DNA of 64,000 bases from Streptomyces sp. NBC_01294. GTDB taxonomy: Bacteria > Actinomycetota > Actinomycetes > Streptomycetales > Streptomycetaceae. The number at the start of each line of letters is the position of its first letter. The first letter of the stretch is position 1. The notes under the pieces are model-generated. The model worked only from the letters and a program-made list of their open reading frames with translations. It was not told the origin of the DNA and did no database searches. The stretch spans positions 5,795,501-5,859,500 of the forward strand of contig NZ_CP108423.1 of the NCBI RefSeq assembly GCF_035917235.1, read 5' to 3'. Shown piece after piece: positions 1 to 8,598 of the stretch. The translations under genes and the position numbers were made by a program.

Positions 1-717
1 CGGCGTCGGATCCTGCATCCGTATCGTCGTCGGCCGGTACTGCTCCAGCACCCCGGCTATCGCCTGTATCAGCTGGTCCTTCGTGTACGAGAACGGCTCC
101 TTGACCGGGGTACCGGAGGTCAGCTGGGCGTCCAGCGCGGGTATCCGGCCGTTCCACAGGCCGCGCAGGCTCGCGGGGTTGTCCCCGCCGGTGCTGCGTG
201 CCTCGCGCAGCATCAGCCACACCAGGTGGACCTGCGGCTTGGCCATGAGGACGTCGACCTCGGCCCGGCCCCCGCCCGCCGTGGGGATGACGGTGCGCCG
301 CCACGCGCTGGTGCGGTCGCCGGTGGCCATCTGGGCGTAGGCGGCCCGGATGCCGTTCTGCCTGGCCTCCGCGTAGTGGGTGCGGTCGGCGGGCTGCTCG
401 GGGTCCCTGGCCGCGCCGCCGTGGGCCTCGTTGCGGCCGTCGGACTCGCCGGAGGTGAGGAACGCGGTGGTGACCTGGGTGCCGGACAGCAGGGAACGGC
501 TGAGGTCGGGGTTCATGAAGAACAGGTCGTCGTCGGGGTGCGCGACGACCTGGACGACGGACCCGGAGGTGACGCTCGCGGGCAGGACGGTGGCCGCGTT
601 CTTCTCCTGGGTGGCCTCGGCCGAGGTCTGCTGGCCGGTGGCCACGGAGAGCACGCCGGTGGCGCCGGCGGTCAGCACGGTGAGCAGAGCCGCGAAGCGG
701 CGGCGGGTCACGGGCAT
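1..717 (-). CDS. PIG-L family deacetylase, secreted, 3' part outside window
   Basis: The 239 visible residues begin with a twin-arginine-like or Sec-type signal (MPVTRRRFAALLTVL, then a hydrophobic stretch). They continue into the zinc-binding motif AHPDDD at about residue 59, typical of PIG-L/LmbE N-acetylglucosamine deacetylases, followed by TSGESDGRNEAHG. The frame is still open at base 1, so the C-terminus is missing. The start at 717 is chosen because GAAGG lies eight bases upstream. Family members remove acetyl groups from GlcNAc-type substrates. The actual substrate is unknown, and the export signal argues against mycothiol synthesis, which is cytoplasmic. Confidence 0.85.
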   Translation of the reverse strand, partial: MPVTRRRFAALLTVLTAGATGVLSVATGQQTSAEATQEKNAATVLPASVTSGSVVQVVAHPDDDLFFMNPDLSRSLLSGTQVTTAFLTSGESDGRNEAHGGAARDPEQPADRTHYAEARQNGIRAAYAQMATGDRTSAWRRTVIPTAGGGRAEVDVLMAKPQVHLVWLMLREARSTGGDNPASLRGLWNGRIPALDAQLTSGTPVKEPFSYTKDQLIQAIAGVLEQYRPTTIRMQDPTP

Positions 718-1188
718 CGGTCATGCCTTCGGTTCGTTCCGGGCGGGAGAAACCGCTGAGCAGTCAAAGAGAGGCGGAATCAGTGGAGTTGGTTCACCGA
801 TTCCGCCGATCACTCCTGCCTTCTGCACACGACCGGACGTGAATGCGCGGGATGGAGCCGTTGGTCCCGTTATGCGAGATGACCCACAAGTGGCCCGGAT
901 CTGAACGACGAGGGCGCGCCCGCGGACATCAGCGGGGACAGCTCCCACGGGTCGGCCGCCCGGCCGTTCCAGGGCTCCGGGGCCTGGCCTGAGGGGCCGG
1001 GGAGTCCGTCGGGCAGGGGGCTCCTCGTGGCCGGTCGGCGGGGGACCCGGCCCCATCACGCCACACGTCTTCGGTTGCTCCGAAAATCCAGGTCATGGTG
1101 CATGCCGGTGAGTCGAACGCCTGCTCCGGCTAGGCTCACCCCAGAGCACGCCAGGGCAGTGGCAGCGACGACCGCAGGAGGCGGCGGG
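718..1188. promoter_or_regulatory. Divergent intergenic region between PIG-L gene and glnE
   Basis: These 471 bases separate divergent genes and must hold both promoters. Open frames here do not look like genes. The only clear structure is a 9-bp inverted repeat (GGCGGAATC at 773-781, GATTCCGCC at 799-807) lying 56-90 bases upstream of the deacetylase start. It could be an operator or leader hairpin. No convincing -10/-35 pair or GlnR box was found in front of glnE. Confidence 0.4.
773..807. promoter_or_regulatory. 9-bp inverted repeat upstream of PIG-L gene
   Basis: GGCGGAATC and its exact reverse complement are separated by 17 bases. The position in front of the deacetylase suggests an operator or a 5' leader stem. 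No regulator can be assigned. Confidence 0.35.
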
Positions 1189-4100
1189 ATGACAGTCCCG
1201 GGACGCAGGAGCAGCACCTTCATCCGGCTGCTCCGCAGCGGTTTCACCGACCCCTCCGCCGCCGCCCGGCTGCTCGACGCCGACGCGCTGGCCGCCGTAC
1301 GCACCGATCCGGTGCTGCTCGACGCCCTCGGGGCGACCGCCGACCCCGACCTCGCCCTCCTCGGGCTCGTACGGCTCGCCGAGGCGCAGCCGCCCGACGA
1401 ACTGCCCGGGCTCCTCGACACCCTCGTCAGCGCCAAACCCCTCCGGGACCGGCTCCTCGGTGTGCTCGGCGCCTCCGAGGCCCTCGGCGACCACCTCGCC
1501 CGCCACCCCCGCGACTGGCTCAGCCTCGTCACGTACGAGGCCGCAGACCTGCACCCCGGACTCCCCGAGTTCGAGCGCGGCCTCGCGGACGCCCACGATC
1601 CCGTCGCCCTGCGCGTCGCCTACCGCCGCTGCCTGCTCTCCATCGCGGCCCGCGACGTCTGCGGCACCATCGACGTCGCCCAGACCGCCGCCGAGCTCGC
1701 CGACCTCGCCACCGCCACCCTGCGCGCGGCCCTGCGGATCGCCTCCGCCGCCGCCCCCGAGGACGCGGCGATCTGCCGCCTCGCCGTCATCGCGATGGGC
1801 AAGTGCGGCGGCAACGAGCTCAACTACGTCTCCGACGTGGACGTGATCTTCGTCGGCGACAGCGCCAACGGTGCCAACGGAGGCAACGGAGGCAACGGAG
1901 GCAACGGCGCGGACGGCGTCGACGAGGGCAAGGCCCTCCAGGCCGCCACCCGCCTGGCCTCCCACCTCATGCGGATCTGCTCCGAGACCACCGTCGAGGG
2001 CACCATCTGGCCCGTCGACGCCAACCTGCGCCCCGAGGGCCGCAACGGGCCCCTCGTCCGCACCCTCTCCTCCCACCTGGCCTACTACCAGCGCTGGGCC
2101 AAGACCTGGGAGTTCCAGGCACTCCTCAAAGCCCGCGCCGTGGCCGGTGACGCGGCCCTCGGGTCCGAGTACATCGACGCCATAACGCCCCTGGTCTGGC
2201 AGGCCGCCGAACGCGAGAACTTCGTCGCCGACGTCCAGAAGATGCGCCGCCGCGTCGTCGACAACATCCCCGCCGCCCAGGTCGACCGCGAGCTGAAACT
2301 CGGCCCCGGCGGCCTGCGCGACGTCGAGTTCGCCGTCCAGCTGCTCCAGCTCGTGCACGGCCGCAGCGACGCCACCCTGCACTCCGGCACCACCCTCGAC
2401 GCCCTCCACGCCCTCGCCGCCGGAGGCTACGTCGGCCGCGCCGACGCCGCCCAGCTGCACGACGCGTACCGCTTCCTGCGCGCCATGGAGCACCGCATCC
2501 AGCTCTACCGGCTGCGCCGCACCCACCTCGTCCCCGAGGACGAGACCGACCTGCGGCGCCTCGGCCGCTCCATGGGCCTGCGCACCGAACCCGTCGCCGA
2601 ACTCAACAAGGCCTGGCGCCGGCACGCCTCCGTGGTCCGCCGCCTGCACGAGAAGCTCTTCTACCGGCCGCTGCTCGACGCCGTCGCCCAGCTCACCCCC
2701 GGCGAGACCCGGCTCTCCCCGCGCGCCGCCGGCCAGCGCCTCGAAGCCCTCGGGTACGCCGACCCGGCCTCGGCCCTGCGCCACCTCGAAGCCCTCGCCT
2801 CCGGCGTCACCCGCAAGGCCGCCATCCAGCGCACCCTGCTGCCCGTGATGCTCGGCTGGTTCGCCGACTCCGCCGACCCGGACGCCGGCCTGCTGAACTT
2901 CCGCAAGGTCTCCGACGCCCTCGGCAAGACCCCCTGGTACCTGCGCCTGCTGCGCGACGAGGGCGCCGCCGCCGAGAACCTCGCCCGCGTCCTGTCCGCC
3001 GGACGCCTCGCCCCCGACCTGCTGATGCGCGCCCCGGAGGCCGTCGCCCTGCTCGGCGACCCCGAAGGCCTGCAGCCCCGTACGCACGAGGCGCTCCAGC
3101 AGGAGGTCCTCGCCGCAGTCGGCCGCGCCGAGAACCCCGAGGCCGCCGTCGCCGCGGCCCGCGGCGTGCGCCGCCGCGAGCTCTTCCGTACGACCGCGGC
3201 CGACATCATCGGCTCCTACGGCACGGAGGACAACCCGGCCGAGGAGGACCACGGCGCCCTCGTCGACCGGGTCGGCGGAGCCGTCTCCGACCTCACCGCC
3301 GCCACCCTCGCCGGCGCCCTGCGCGCCGCCGTCCACAGCCACTACGGCGACACGCTGCCCACCCGCTTCGCCGTCATCGGCGTCGGCCGCTTCGGCGGAC
3401 ACGAACTCGCCTACGGCTCCGACGCCGACGTCCTGTTCGTCCACGAACCCCGCGAGGGCGTCGACGAACAGGAAGCCGCCAAGGCCGCCCAGACCGTCAT
3501 CGCCGAAATGCGCAGGCTGCTCCAGCTGCCCACGACCGACCCGCCGCTGCTCATCGACGCCGACCTGCGCCCCGAAGGCCGCTCCGGCCCGCTGGTGCGC
3601 ACGCTCGCCTCCTACGCCGCCTACTACCGGCGCTGGTCCCTGACCTGGGAGAGCCAGGCCCTGCTGCGCGCCGAGCCGGTCGCCGGGGACGAGGAGCTGG
3701 GCCGCCGCTTCATCGAGCTGATCGACCCGCTGCGCTACCCCATGGAAGGGCCCGGCGAGGACGCCGTACGGGAGATCCGCCGGCTCAAGGCCCGGATGGA
3801 GTCGGAGCGGCTGCCCCGCGGCGCCGACCCGACCCTGCACACCAAACTCGGCCGCGGCGGCCTCAGCGACGTCGAGTGGACCGTCCAGCTGATCCAGATG
3901 CGGCACGCGTGGGTCGAACCGGGCCTGCGCACCACCCGTACCCGCCAGGCCCTCGCGGCCGCCCACGCGGCCGGGCTGATCCCGACCGAGGAGGCGCAGA
4001 TCCTGGACGAGGCCTGGGTGCTGGCGACCCGGGTCCGCAACGCCGTGATGCTGGTCCGCGGCCGCGCCGGGGACACCTTCCCGGCCGAGGCCCGCGAACT

Positions 4101-4221
4101 CGGGGCGGTGAGCCGCTACCTCGGATACGCCGAGGGCACGGCCGGGGAGATGCTGGACGACTACCGTCGCATCACCCGCCGTGCCCGGGCGGTGGTGGAG
4201 GAACTGTTCTACGGGGGCTGA
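1189..4221 (+). CDS. glnE: Bifunctional glutamine synthetase adenylyltransferase/deadenylyltransferase
   Basis: The 1010-residue product has two nucleotidyltransferase halves, as expected for GlnE. The first catalytic motif is NELNYVSDVDVIF at about residues 208-220, the second HELAYGSDADVLF at about 739-751. GlnE attaches AMP to, or removes it from, the regulatory tyrosine of GlnA-type glutamine synthetase. The likely target is the glnA at 55.9 kb, whose Tyr397 is present. The start at 1189 (MTVPGRRSSTF) is preferred to upstream in-frame codons because GGAGGCGG precedes it and the sequence fits actinobacterial GlnE. An unusual Asn-Gly repeat (residues about 225-243, GGNGGNGGN) sits just after the first catalytic motif and looks like a local expansion. 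Confidence 0.95.
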   Translation: MTVPGRRSSTFIRLLRSGFTDPSAAARLLDADALAAVRTDPVLLDALGATADPDLALLGLVRLAEAQPPDELPGLLDTLVSAKPLRDRLLGVLGASEALGDHLARHPRDWLSLVTYEAADLHPGLPEFERGLADAHDPVALRVAYRRCLLSIAARDVCGTIDVAQTAAELADLATATLRAALRIASAAAPEDAAICRLAVIAMGKCGGNELNYVSDVDVIFVGDSANGANGGNGGNGGNGADGVDEGKALQAATRLASHLMRICSETTVEGTIWPVDANLRPEGRNGPLVRTLSSHLAYYQRWAKTWEFQALLKARAVAGDAALGSEYIDAITPLVWQAAERENFVADVQKMRRRVVDNIPAAQVDRELKLGPGGLRDVEFAVQLLQLVHGRSDATLHSGTTLDALHALAAGGYVGRADAAQLHDAYRFLRAMEHRIQLYRLRRTHLVPEDETDLRRLGRSMGLRTEPVAELNKAWRRHASVVRRLHEKLFYRPLLDAVAQLTPGETRLSPRAAGQRLEALGYADPASALRHLEALASGVTRKAAIQRTLLPVMLGWFADSADPDAGLLNFRKVSDALGKTPWYLRLLRDEGAAAENLARVLSAGRLAPDLLMRAPEAVALLGDPEGLQPRTHEALQQEVLAAVGRAENPEAAVAAARGVRRRELFRTTAADIIGSYGTEDNPAEEDHGALVDRVGGAVSDLTAATLAGALRAAVHSHYGDTLPTRFAVIGVGRFGGHELAYGSDADVLFVHEPREGVDEQEAAKAAQTVIAEMRRLLQLPTTDPPLLIDADLRPEGRSGPLVRTLASYAAYYRRWSLTWESQALLRAEPVAGDEELGRRFIELIDPLRYPMEGPGEDAVREIRRLKARMESERLPRGADPTLHTKLGRGGLSDVEWTVQLIQMRHAWVEPGLRTTRTRQALAAAHAAGLIPTEEAQILDEAWVLATRVRNAVMLVRGRAGDTFPAEARELGAVSRYLGYAEGTAGEMLDDYRRITRRARAVVEELFYGG

Positions 4222-4255
4222 TCCACGGGGGCCGGCTTCTCCCGGCCGCCGGGTG

Positions 4256-5023
4256 TCAGCGCGCCGTACCGAAGGCCTGCGTCCAGTAGTTGCCGGGCTG
4301 CGCCAGGCCGATACCGATCTCCTTGAAGGCGCAGTTCAGGATGTTCTCCCGGTGGCCCTGGCTGTTCATCCAGCCCTCCATGACCTTCTCGGGAGTGCTG
4401 TAGCCGTAGGCGACGTTCTCGCCGTACGTCCTCCACGTGTACCCGGCGCGGGTGATGCGCGTGCCCGGGTCCGAGCCGTCGGAGCCGGTGTGGGACATGT
4501 TGCTGTGGGAGGCCATGTCCGCACTGTGGTCCTGCGCGGCCTTCGTGAGCTTCGCGTTGAGGGCCACGGCCGAACATCCGGCGGTGGCGCGCTCCTGGTT
4601 CACGAGGGCGAGGACCTGCGCGACGGCGCCGCTGGCCGGCGGGGCGGCGGTCGCCGACGGCTGCGGCGCCTGCGGCTTCTCGGTGGCCACCGGCGGCTTC
4701 TCCGGCTTGGGCTGGGAGGGCGGGGAGGTCGGTGCGACCGGCTGCGCGGGCGCCTCGGGGCTGCTCGGGGAGGCCTCGGCGGGGCTGCTGCTCGGCGACG
4801 CGGCCGGGAGCGGGGCGTCCACGGGCGCCGGGCTGCTCGGAGTGGCCGAGGGCGCGAACTGCCACGGGCGCTGCTGCTGGTGGCTCGCGGTCCGCGTCCG
4901 GCTGTTGCCGTTGTCCTGCGTGTCGAAGCAGGCCATGGCGGCGGTGGGAACACCCACGATGGCGAGCGCGCCGACGCCGATGACTATTTTCTTGTAGGAC
5001 GACTTCTTCCGATGCTTCTGCAT
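4256..5023 (-). CDS. Secreted CAP-domain (SCP/PR1-like) protein
   Basis: The 255-residue protein opens with a basic stretch and hydrophobic segment (signal peptide or anchor, residues about 8-30). A long Pro/Ser/Ala-rich linker follows, then a C-terminal CAP domain from about residue 130. CAP landmarks are LVNQERA, the His in QDHSADM, MSHTG, the Glu in YGENVAYG and QGHRENIL. The start at 5023 has GAGG seven bases upstream; an in-frame ATG at 5035 lacks a ribosome site. CAP proteins in actinobacteria are exported and of unclear activity. It converges on glnE, with 34 bases between the stops. Confidence 0.88.
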   Translation of the reverse strand: MQKHRKKSSYKKIVIGVGALAIVGVPTAAMACFDTQDNGNSRTRTASHQQQRPWQFAPSATPSSPAPVDAPLPAASPSSSPAEASPSSPEAPAQPVAPTSPPSQPKPEKPPVATEKPQAPQPSATAAPPASGAVAQVLALVNQERATAGCSAVALNAKLTKAAQDHSADMASHSNMSHTGSDGSDPGTRITRAGYTWRTYGENVAYGYSTPEKVMEGWMNSQGHRENILNCAFKEIGIGLAQPGNYWTQAFGTAR

Positions 5024-5506
5024 GCCTGACCTCATTCAGTGATCGCGAAGCTTCCGGCGCCGGAATCGCAGGACGCCGGAGAGGCCGCCATTCTTAAAAG
5101 CGCCTGAATGGCCTGGCAAGTTTCCGCTGATCACGAGCCCGGGGCGGTCGGCAAGCGGCTTGAATCAGGACCGCGATCGTGCATCATCACGATTTGGTCA
5201 CTCCCGCAACCGTCTGATGGGTAATCAGAAACAGCTGTGACCTGGCCGGTCGGGATCGGACCCATCGGTGCCGCGGATTCCGTTTCCGGCGGAGAGGGGA
5301 ATGTCAATTCCAAAAGGGACAAATATCGAAATGTCGGAGGGTTAATGCTCCGTCAAGAACGCCTTCGACCAACAGACGCGACGTGACGCATGTCACTGTT
5401 TCCCGCTCGTCTTTGCCGTGAACGCGCCCGTCGGACGACCATCCGGCCATGCCCGGCTGCCGGCGGAACCGCCACGCCGCCCGCGGGCCGTGGATAGGGT
5501 GCTCGG
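5024..5506. promoter_or_regulatory. Long divergent intergenic region upstream of the CAP gene
   Basis: This 483-base gap between the CAP gene and an acetyltransferase is less GC-rich than its surroundings. A perfect 14-bp palindrome, TTCCGGCGCCGGAA, lies at 5052-5065, so it would be in the CAP leader. A TTGACA hexamer reads on the minus strand near 5305. I looked for a ydaO-type riboswitch, which precedes several Streptomyces cell-wall genes, and could not match its conserved core. No coding sequence is convincing here. Confidence 0.4.
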
Positions 5507-6004
5507 ATGTTCACAGTTCGTCGCGCCGGCCAGTACGACGGGGACGCCCTCGGCGAGATCCACGCCGCGGCCTGGGAGGCGGCCTATGCCCCCTTCTTCG
5601 ACCCGGAGTTCGCCGCACGAGGGGTCGAGAGCAGGCGAACGCGATGGCACGAAAGGGTCGGGCGGCCGGGCCCCACGATCCTGGTGGCCGAGCACGCGGG
5701 CCGTCCTCTGGCGCTGTCCGCCTTCGGCCCGTCATCGACCCGGCCGGGTCTCGCCGAGATCCTCTCTTTCTACTGTCACCCCGACAGCTGGGGCAGCGGC
5801 GTCGCCGCCGCCCTGATGACCGAGACCCTGGACCACCTGCGCGACGACGGGTTCACCCGGGCACACCTGTGGACCCTGCGCGACACCGCACAGTCCCGTC
5901 GCTTCTACACCAAGTGCGGCTTCACCGACCGCGGCACCGCACGCCCCCACGACTTCGGCGACGGAAACCCCCTCGTCCAAGTCGAATACGAGCGCGCATG
6001 CTGA
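5507..6004 (+). CDS. GNAT family N-acetyltransferase
   Basis: The 165 residues show the GNAT pattern: an N-terminal strand (MFTVRRAGQYDGDALGEIH), a tryptophan-rich helix, then the acetyl-CoA loop region LSFYCHPDSWGSGVAAALM. The closing segment is LRDTAQSRRFYTKCGF, whose FYxxxGF is characteristic. Such enzymes move an acetyl group from acetyl-CoA to an amine. The substrate is unknown. There is little ribosome-site signal before the ATG. A second GNAT gene follows 73 bases downstream on the same strand, so the two may be co-transcribed. Confidence 0.88.
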   Translation: MFTVRRAGQYDGDALGEIHAAAWEAAYAPFFDPEFAARGVESRRTRWHERVGRPGPTILVAEHAGRPLALSAFGPSSTRPGLAEILSFYCHPDSWGSGVAAALMTETLDHLRDDGFTRAHLWTLRDTAQSRRFYTKCGFTDRGTARPHDFGDGNPLVQVEYERAC

Positions 6005-6077
6005 CACCCGCGAAGAACACGGTTCTCGAGGGGGCCGGACCTGGCGCGGGGCGGGCGGGCGCTGGTTGGATGCCGGG

Positions 6078-6509
6078 ATGAGCCAAGACCTTCCCGACGG
6101 TTACGAGATCTCCACCGACGCCGCCCGACTGGACGTCGGGCTCCTCCACCGGTGGCTGTCCGAGGACGCGTACTGGGCCCTCGGGCGCAGCCGGCAGAAG
6201 CAGGAGGACGCCATCGCGGGCTCCTTGAACTTCGGCCTCTACGACCAGGCCTCCGGCGCGCAGCTCGCGTACGCCCGAGTCGTCACCGACCTGGCCACCT
6301 TCGCCTGGCTCTGCGACGTGTACGTCGATCCGGGCGCCCGCGGCAAGGGGCTCGGCGGGGCCCTCGTCGACGCGGTGTGCGCGCACCTGGACCCGTACGG
6401 GCTGCGCCGGGTCCTGCTCGCCACCGCCGATGCGCACGCCGTCTACGCCCGGTCCGGCTTCGAGCCGCTGGCCACGCCCGAGAAGTGGATGGCTCTCGGG
6501 GAGCAGTAG
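6078..6509 (+). CDS. GNAT family N-acetyltransferase (small)
   Basis: This 143-residue protein contains the GNAT acetyl-CoA loop in VYVDPGARGKGLGGALVD and the late motif AHAVYARSGFEPL. Its beginning (LPDGYEISTDAARLDVGLLHRWL) and the EDAYWALGR segment match a common bacterial GNAT subfamily. I chose the ATG at 6078 over an in-frame TTG at 6066. Neither has a strong ribosome site. The substrate is unknown. It ends 20 bases before the convergent PAP2 gene. Confidence 0.88.
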   Translation: MSQDLPDGYEISTDAARLDVGLLHRWLSEDAYWALGRSRQKQEDAIAGSLNFGLYDQASGAQLAYARVVTDLATFAWLCDVYVDPGARGKGLGGALVDAVCAHLDPYGLRRVLLATADAHAVYARSGFEPLATPEKWMALGEQ

Positions 6510-6529
6510 CCGTCCCCGGGCGGCGGGAC

Positions 6530-7420
6530 CTACGCCCGCCCGCGGACGCGGTTCAGCAGTTCCGACGCCGGGTGCGGACCCGCGTGCTCGGGGTGGCGCG
6601 GCAGGCTGTGGGGCATCGAGCCGTACCAGGAGCGCGAGACGGCGTAGCCGAAGGCCAGGCAGAGCAGGCCGCCCACGGCGTCGAGCCAGAAGTGGTTGGC
6701 GGTGGCCACGATGACGACGAGGGTCACCGTCGGGTAGAGCAGGCCCAGGATCCGGGCCCAGGGGGCCGAGGCGACCGCGAAGATCGTCAGCCCGCACCAG
6801 AGCGACCACCCTATGTGCATGGAGGGCATGGCCGCGTACTGGTTCGACATCTGCTTGAGGTTGCCGGAGGCCATGGAGCCCCAGGTGTGGTGGACCAGCA
6901 CGGTGTCGATGAAGTTCTGCCCGTTCATCAGCCGGGGCGGCGCGAGCGGGTAGAGGTAGTAGCCGACCAGGGCGACGCCGGTGGTGGCGAAGAGGACGAG
7001 GCGGGTGGCGGCGTAGCGCCCCGGATGGAAACGGTAGATCCACACGAGCACGCCGATGGTCACCACGAAGTGGAGCGTGGCGTAGTAGTAGTTCATGCCG
7101 ACGATCAGCCACGTCACGGAGTTGACCGCGTGGTTGACCGACTCCTCGACGGCGATGCCGAGGGTCCGCTCGAAGTTCCAGATCCAGTCGGCGTTCGCGA
7201 GGGCGTCCGCCTTCTGCTCGGGCACCGCGTTGCGGATCAGCGAGTACGTCCAGTAGCTGACCGCGATGAGCAGGACCTCGAACCAGATCCGAGGCCTGCG
7301 GGGGGCGCGCAGCCGGGAGAGCAGGGCGCGGTCGGACCCCGGGCGGGTCTCCGTCTCGGCCACGGTGGGTGTCGAGACATCCGTCCGGGTTTCCAGTGTC
7401 TTCACGCTCGATTCACCCAT
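6530..7420 (-). CDS. PAP2-superfamily membrane phosphatase / lipid phosphotransferase
   Basis: The 296-residue membrane protein carries the PAP2 triad: YLYPLAPPRL at mid-protein, AAMPSMHIGWS, and NHFWLDAVGG, with the catalytic His in SMH and the last motif. Several transmembrane helices surround them. The first 40 residues are hydrophilic and cytoplasmic. The PPRL and MPSMH pattern resembles the inositol-phosphotransferase-like branch of PAP2 proteins, so it may act on a membrane lipid or lipid carrier. That assignment is inference. It lies beside the maltose island but nothing links it to sugar use. Confidence 0.85.
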   Translation of the reverse strand: MGESSVKTLETRTDVSTPTVAETETRPGSDRALLSRLRAPRRPRIWFEVLLIAVSYWTYSLIRNAVPEQKADALANADWIWNFERTLGIAVEESVNHAVNSVTWLIVGMNYYYATLHFVVTIGVLVWIYRFHPGRYAATRLVLFATTGVALVGYYLYPLAPPRLMNGQNFIDTVLVHHTWGSMASGNLKQMSNQYAAMPSMHIGWSLWCGLTIFAVASAPWARILGLLYPTVTLVVIVATANHFWLDAVGGLLCLAFGYAVSRSWYGSMPHSLPRHPEHAGPHPASELLNRVRGRA

Positions 7421-7533
7421 GGGGAGAGAGTCTGCCAGATGCGTCCTCGTCTCCGATCATCCCTCGGGACGGTCTTCGCCGCAGCCGATCCGCCTTGGGG
7501 AGGACACGCTCAGCCTTGGGGAGGACGCGGCCC

Positions 7534-8598
7534 TTACGGCCTGCGCCGCTGCCCGGGGCCGGAGGCCGTGGAGCCGCGCACGACCAGTTCGGGCAGGAAG
7601 ACGAACTCGCTGTGCGGGGCCGGCGTCCCGCCGATCTCCTCCAGCAGGGTCCGGACGGCCGCCTGCCCCATCGCCAGCACGGGCTGGCGGATGGTCGTCA
7701 GCGGCGGGTCGGTGAACGCTATGAGCGGGGAGTCGTCGAAGCCGACCACCGACACGTCCTGCGGCACCTTCAGCCCCTGCTGCCGGGCCGCGCGGATCGC
7801 GCCGAGCGCCATCATGTCGCTCGCGCACACCACCGCCGTGCAGCCGCGCGCGATCAGCGCGGCCGCGGCGGCCTGGCCGCCCTCCAGCGAGTAGAGGGAG
7901 TGCTGGATCAGCTCCTCGATCTCGGCCTCGCCGAGTCCGAGCCGGTCCTTCATCCCGAGCCGGAAGCCCTCGATCTTGCGCAGGACCGGCACGAAGCGCT
8001 TCGGTCCGACCGCGAGCCCGATCCGGGTGTGCCCGAGCGCGGTGAGGTGGGTGACGGCGAGCTGCATCGCGGCCCGGTCGTCGGGGGAGACGAAGGGGGC
8101 CTGCACCTTGTCGGAGAACCCGTTGATGAGGACGTAGGGAACGCCCTGCCCGCGGAGTTGGTCGTAGCGGCCCATGTCGGCCGTGGTGTCGGCGTGCAGG
8201 CCGGAGACGAAGATGATCCCGGAGACCCCGCGGTCGACCAGCATCTCGGTCAGCTCGTCCTCGGTGGACCCGCCGGGCGTCTGCGTGGCCAGCACCGGCG
8301 TGTACCCCTGCCGGGTCAGGGCCTGGCCGATGACCTGGGCGAGCGCCGGGAAGATCGGGTTGTCCAGTTCGGGAGTTATCAGGCCGACGAGCCCCGCGCT
8401 GCGCTGGCGCAGTTTCACGGGCCGCTCGTAGCCGAGCACGTCGAGCGCGGCCAGCACGGATTCACGGGTGCCTGCGGCCACGCCGGGCTTGCCGTTGAGC
8501 ACGCGGCTGACTGTGGCTTCGCTGACCCCCGCCTGGGCTGCGATGTCGGCTAGCCGTGCGGTCACGGGATTGGACTGTACCGGTCGGACGTTCACCAT
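7534..8598 (-). CDS. malR: LacI-family maltose regulator (MalR-type)
   Basis: The 354 residues start with a LacI helix-turn-helix (LADIAAQAGVSEATVSRVLN, then GKPGV), followed by a periplasmic-binding-like sensor domain with PELDNPIFPALAQ and SVVGFDDSPL. In Streptomyces, MalR (Reg1) represses maltose and amylase genes. Its ATG overlaps the stop of the upstream alpha-glucosidase by seven bases, implying coupled translation. A close paralogue lies at 16.1 kb in the mirror position. A GTG at 8565 could also start the protein. Which of the two paralogues is the functional MalR is not decided by sequence alone; the divergent position relative to malE favours this one. Confidence 0.88.
   Translation of the reverse strand: MVNVRPVQSNPVTARLADIAAQAGVSEATVSRVLNGKPGVAAGTRESVLAALDVLGYERPVKLRQRSAGLVGLITPELDNPIFPALAQVIGQALTRQGYTPVLATQTPGGSTEDELTEMLVDRGVSGIIFVSGLHADTTADMGRYDQLRGQGVPYVLINGFSDKVQAPFVSPDDRAAMQLAVTHLTALGHTRIGLAVGPKRFVPVLRKIEGFRLGMKDRLGLGEAEIEELIQHSLYSLEGGQAAAAALIARGCTAVVCASDMMALGAIRAARQQGLKVPQDVSVVGFDDSPLIAFTDPPLTTIRQPVLAMGQAAVRTLLEEIGGTPAPHSEFVFLPELVVRGSTASGPGQRRRP

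Noticed and set aside
1093..3966. A 957-residue open frame antisense to glnE
   Set aside because: Same composition effect; it shows no recognisable motif and lies fully inside a well-supported gene.
5024..5506. ydaO (c-di-AMP) riboswitch before the CAP gene
   Set aside because: Known Streptomyces examples precede cell-wall enzymes, and the leader is long, but I could not match the conserved core of the motif.
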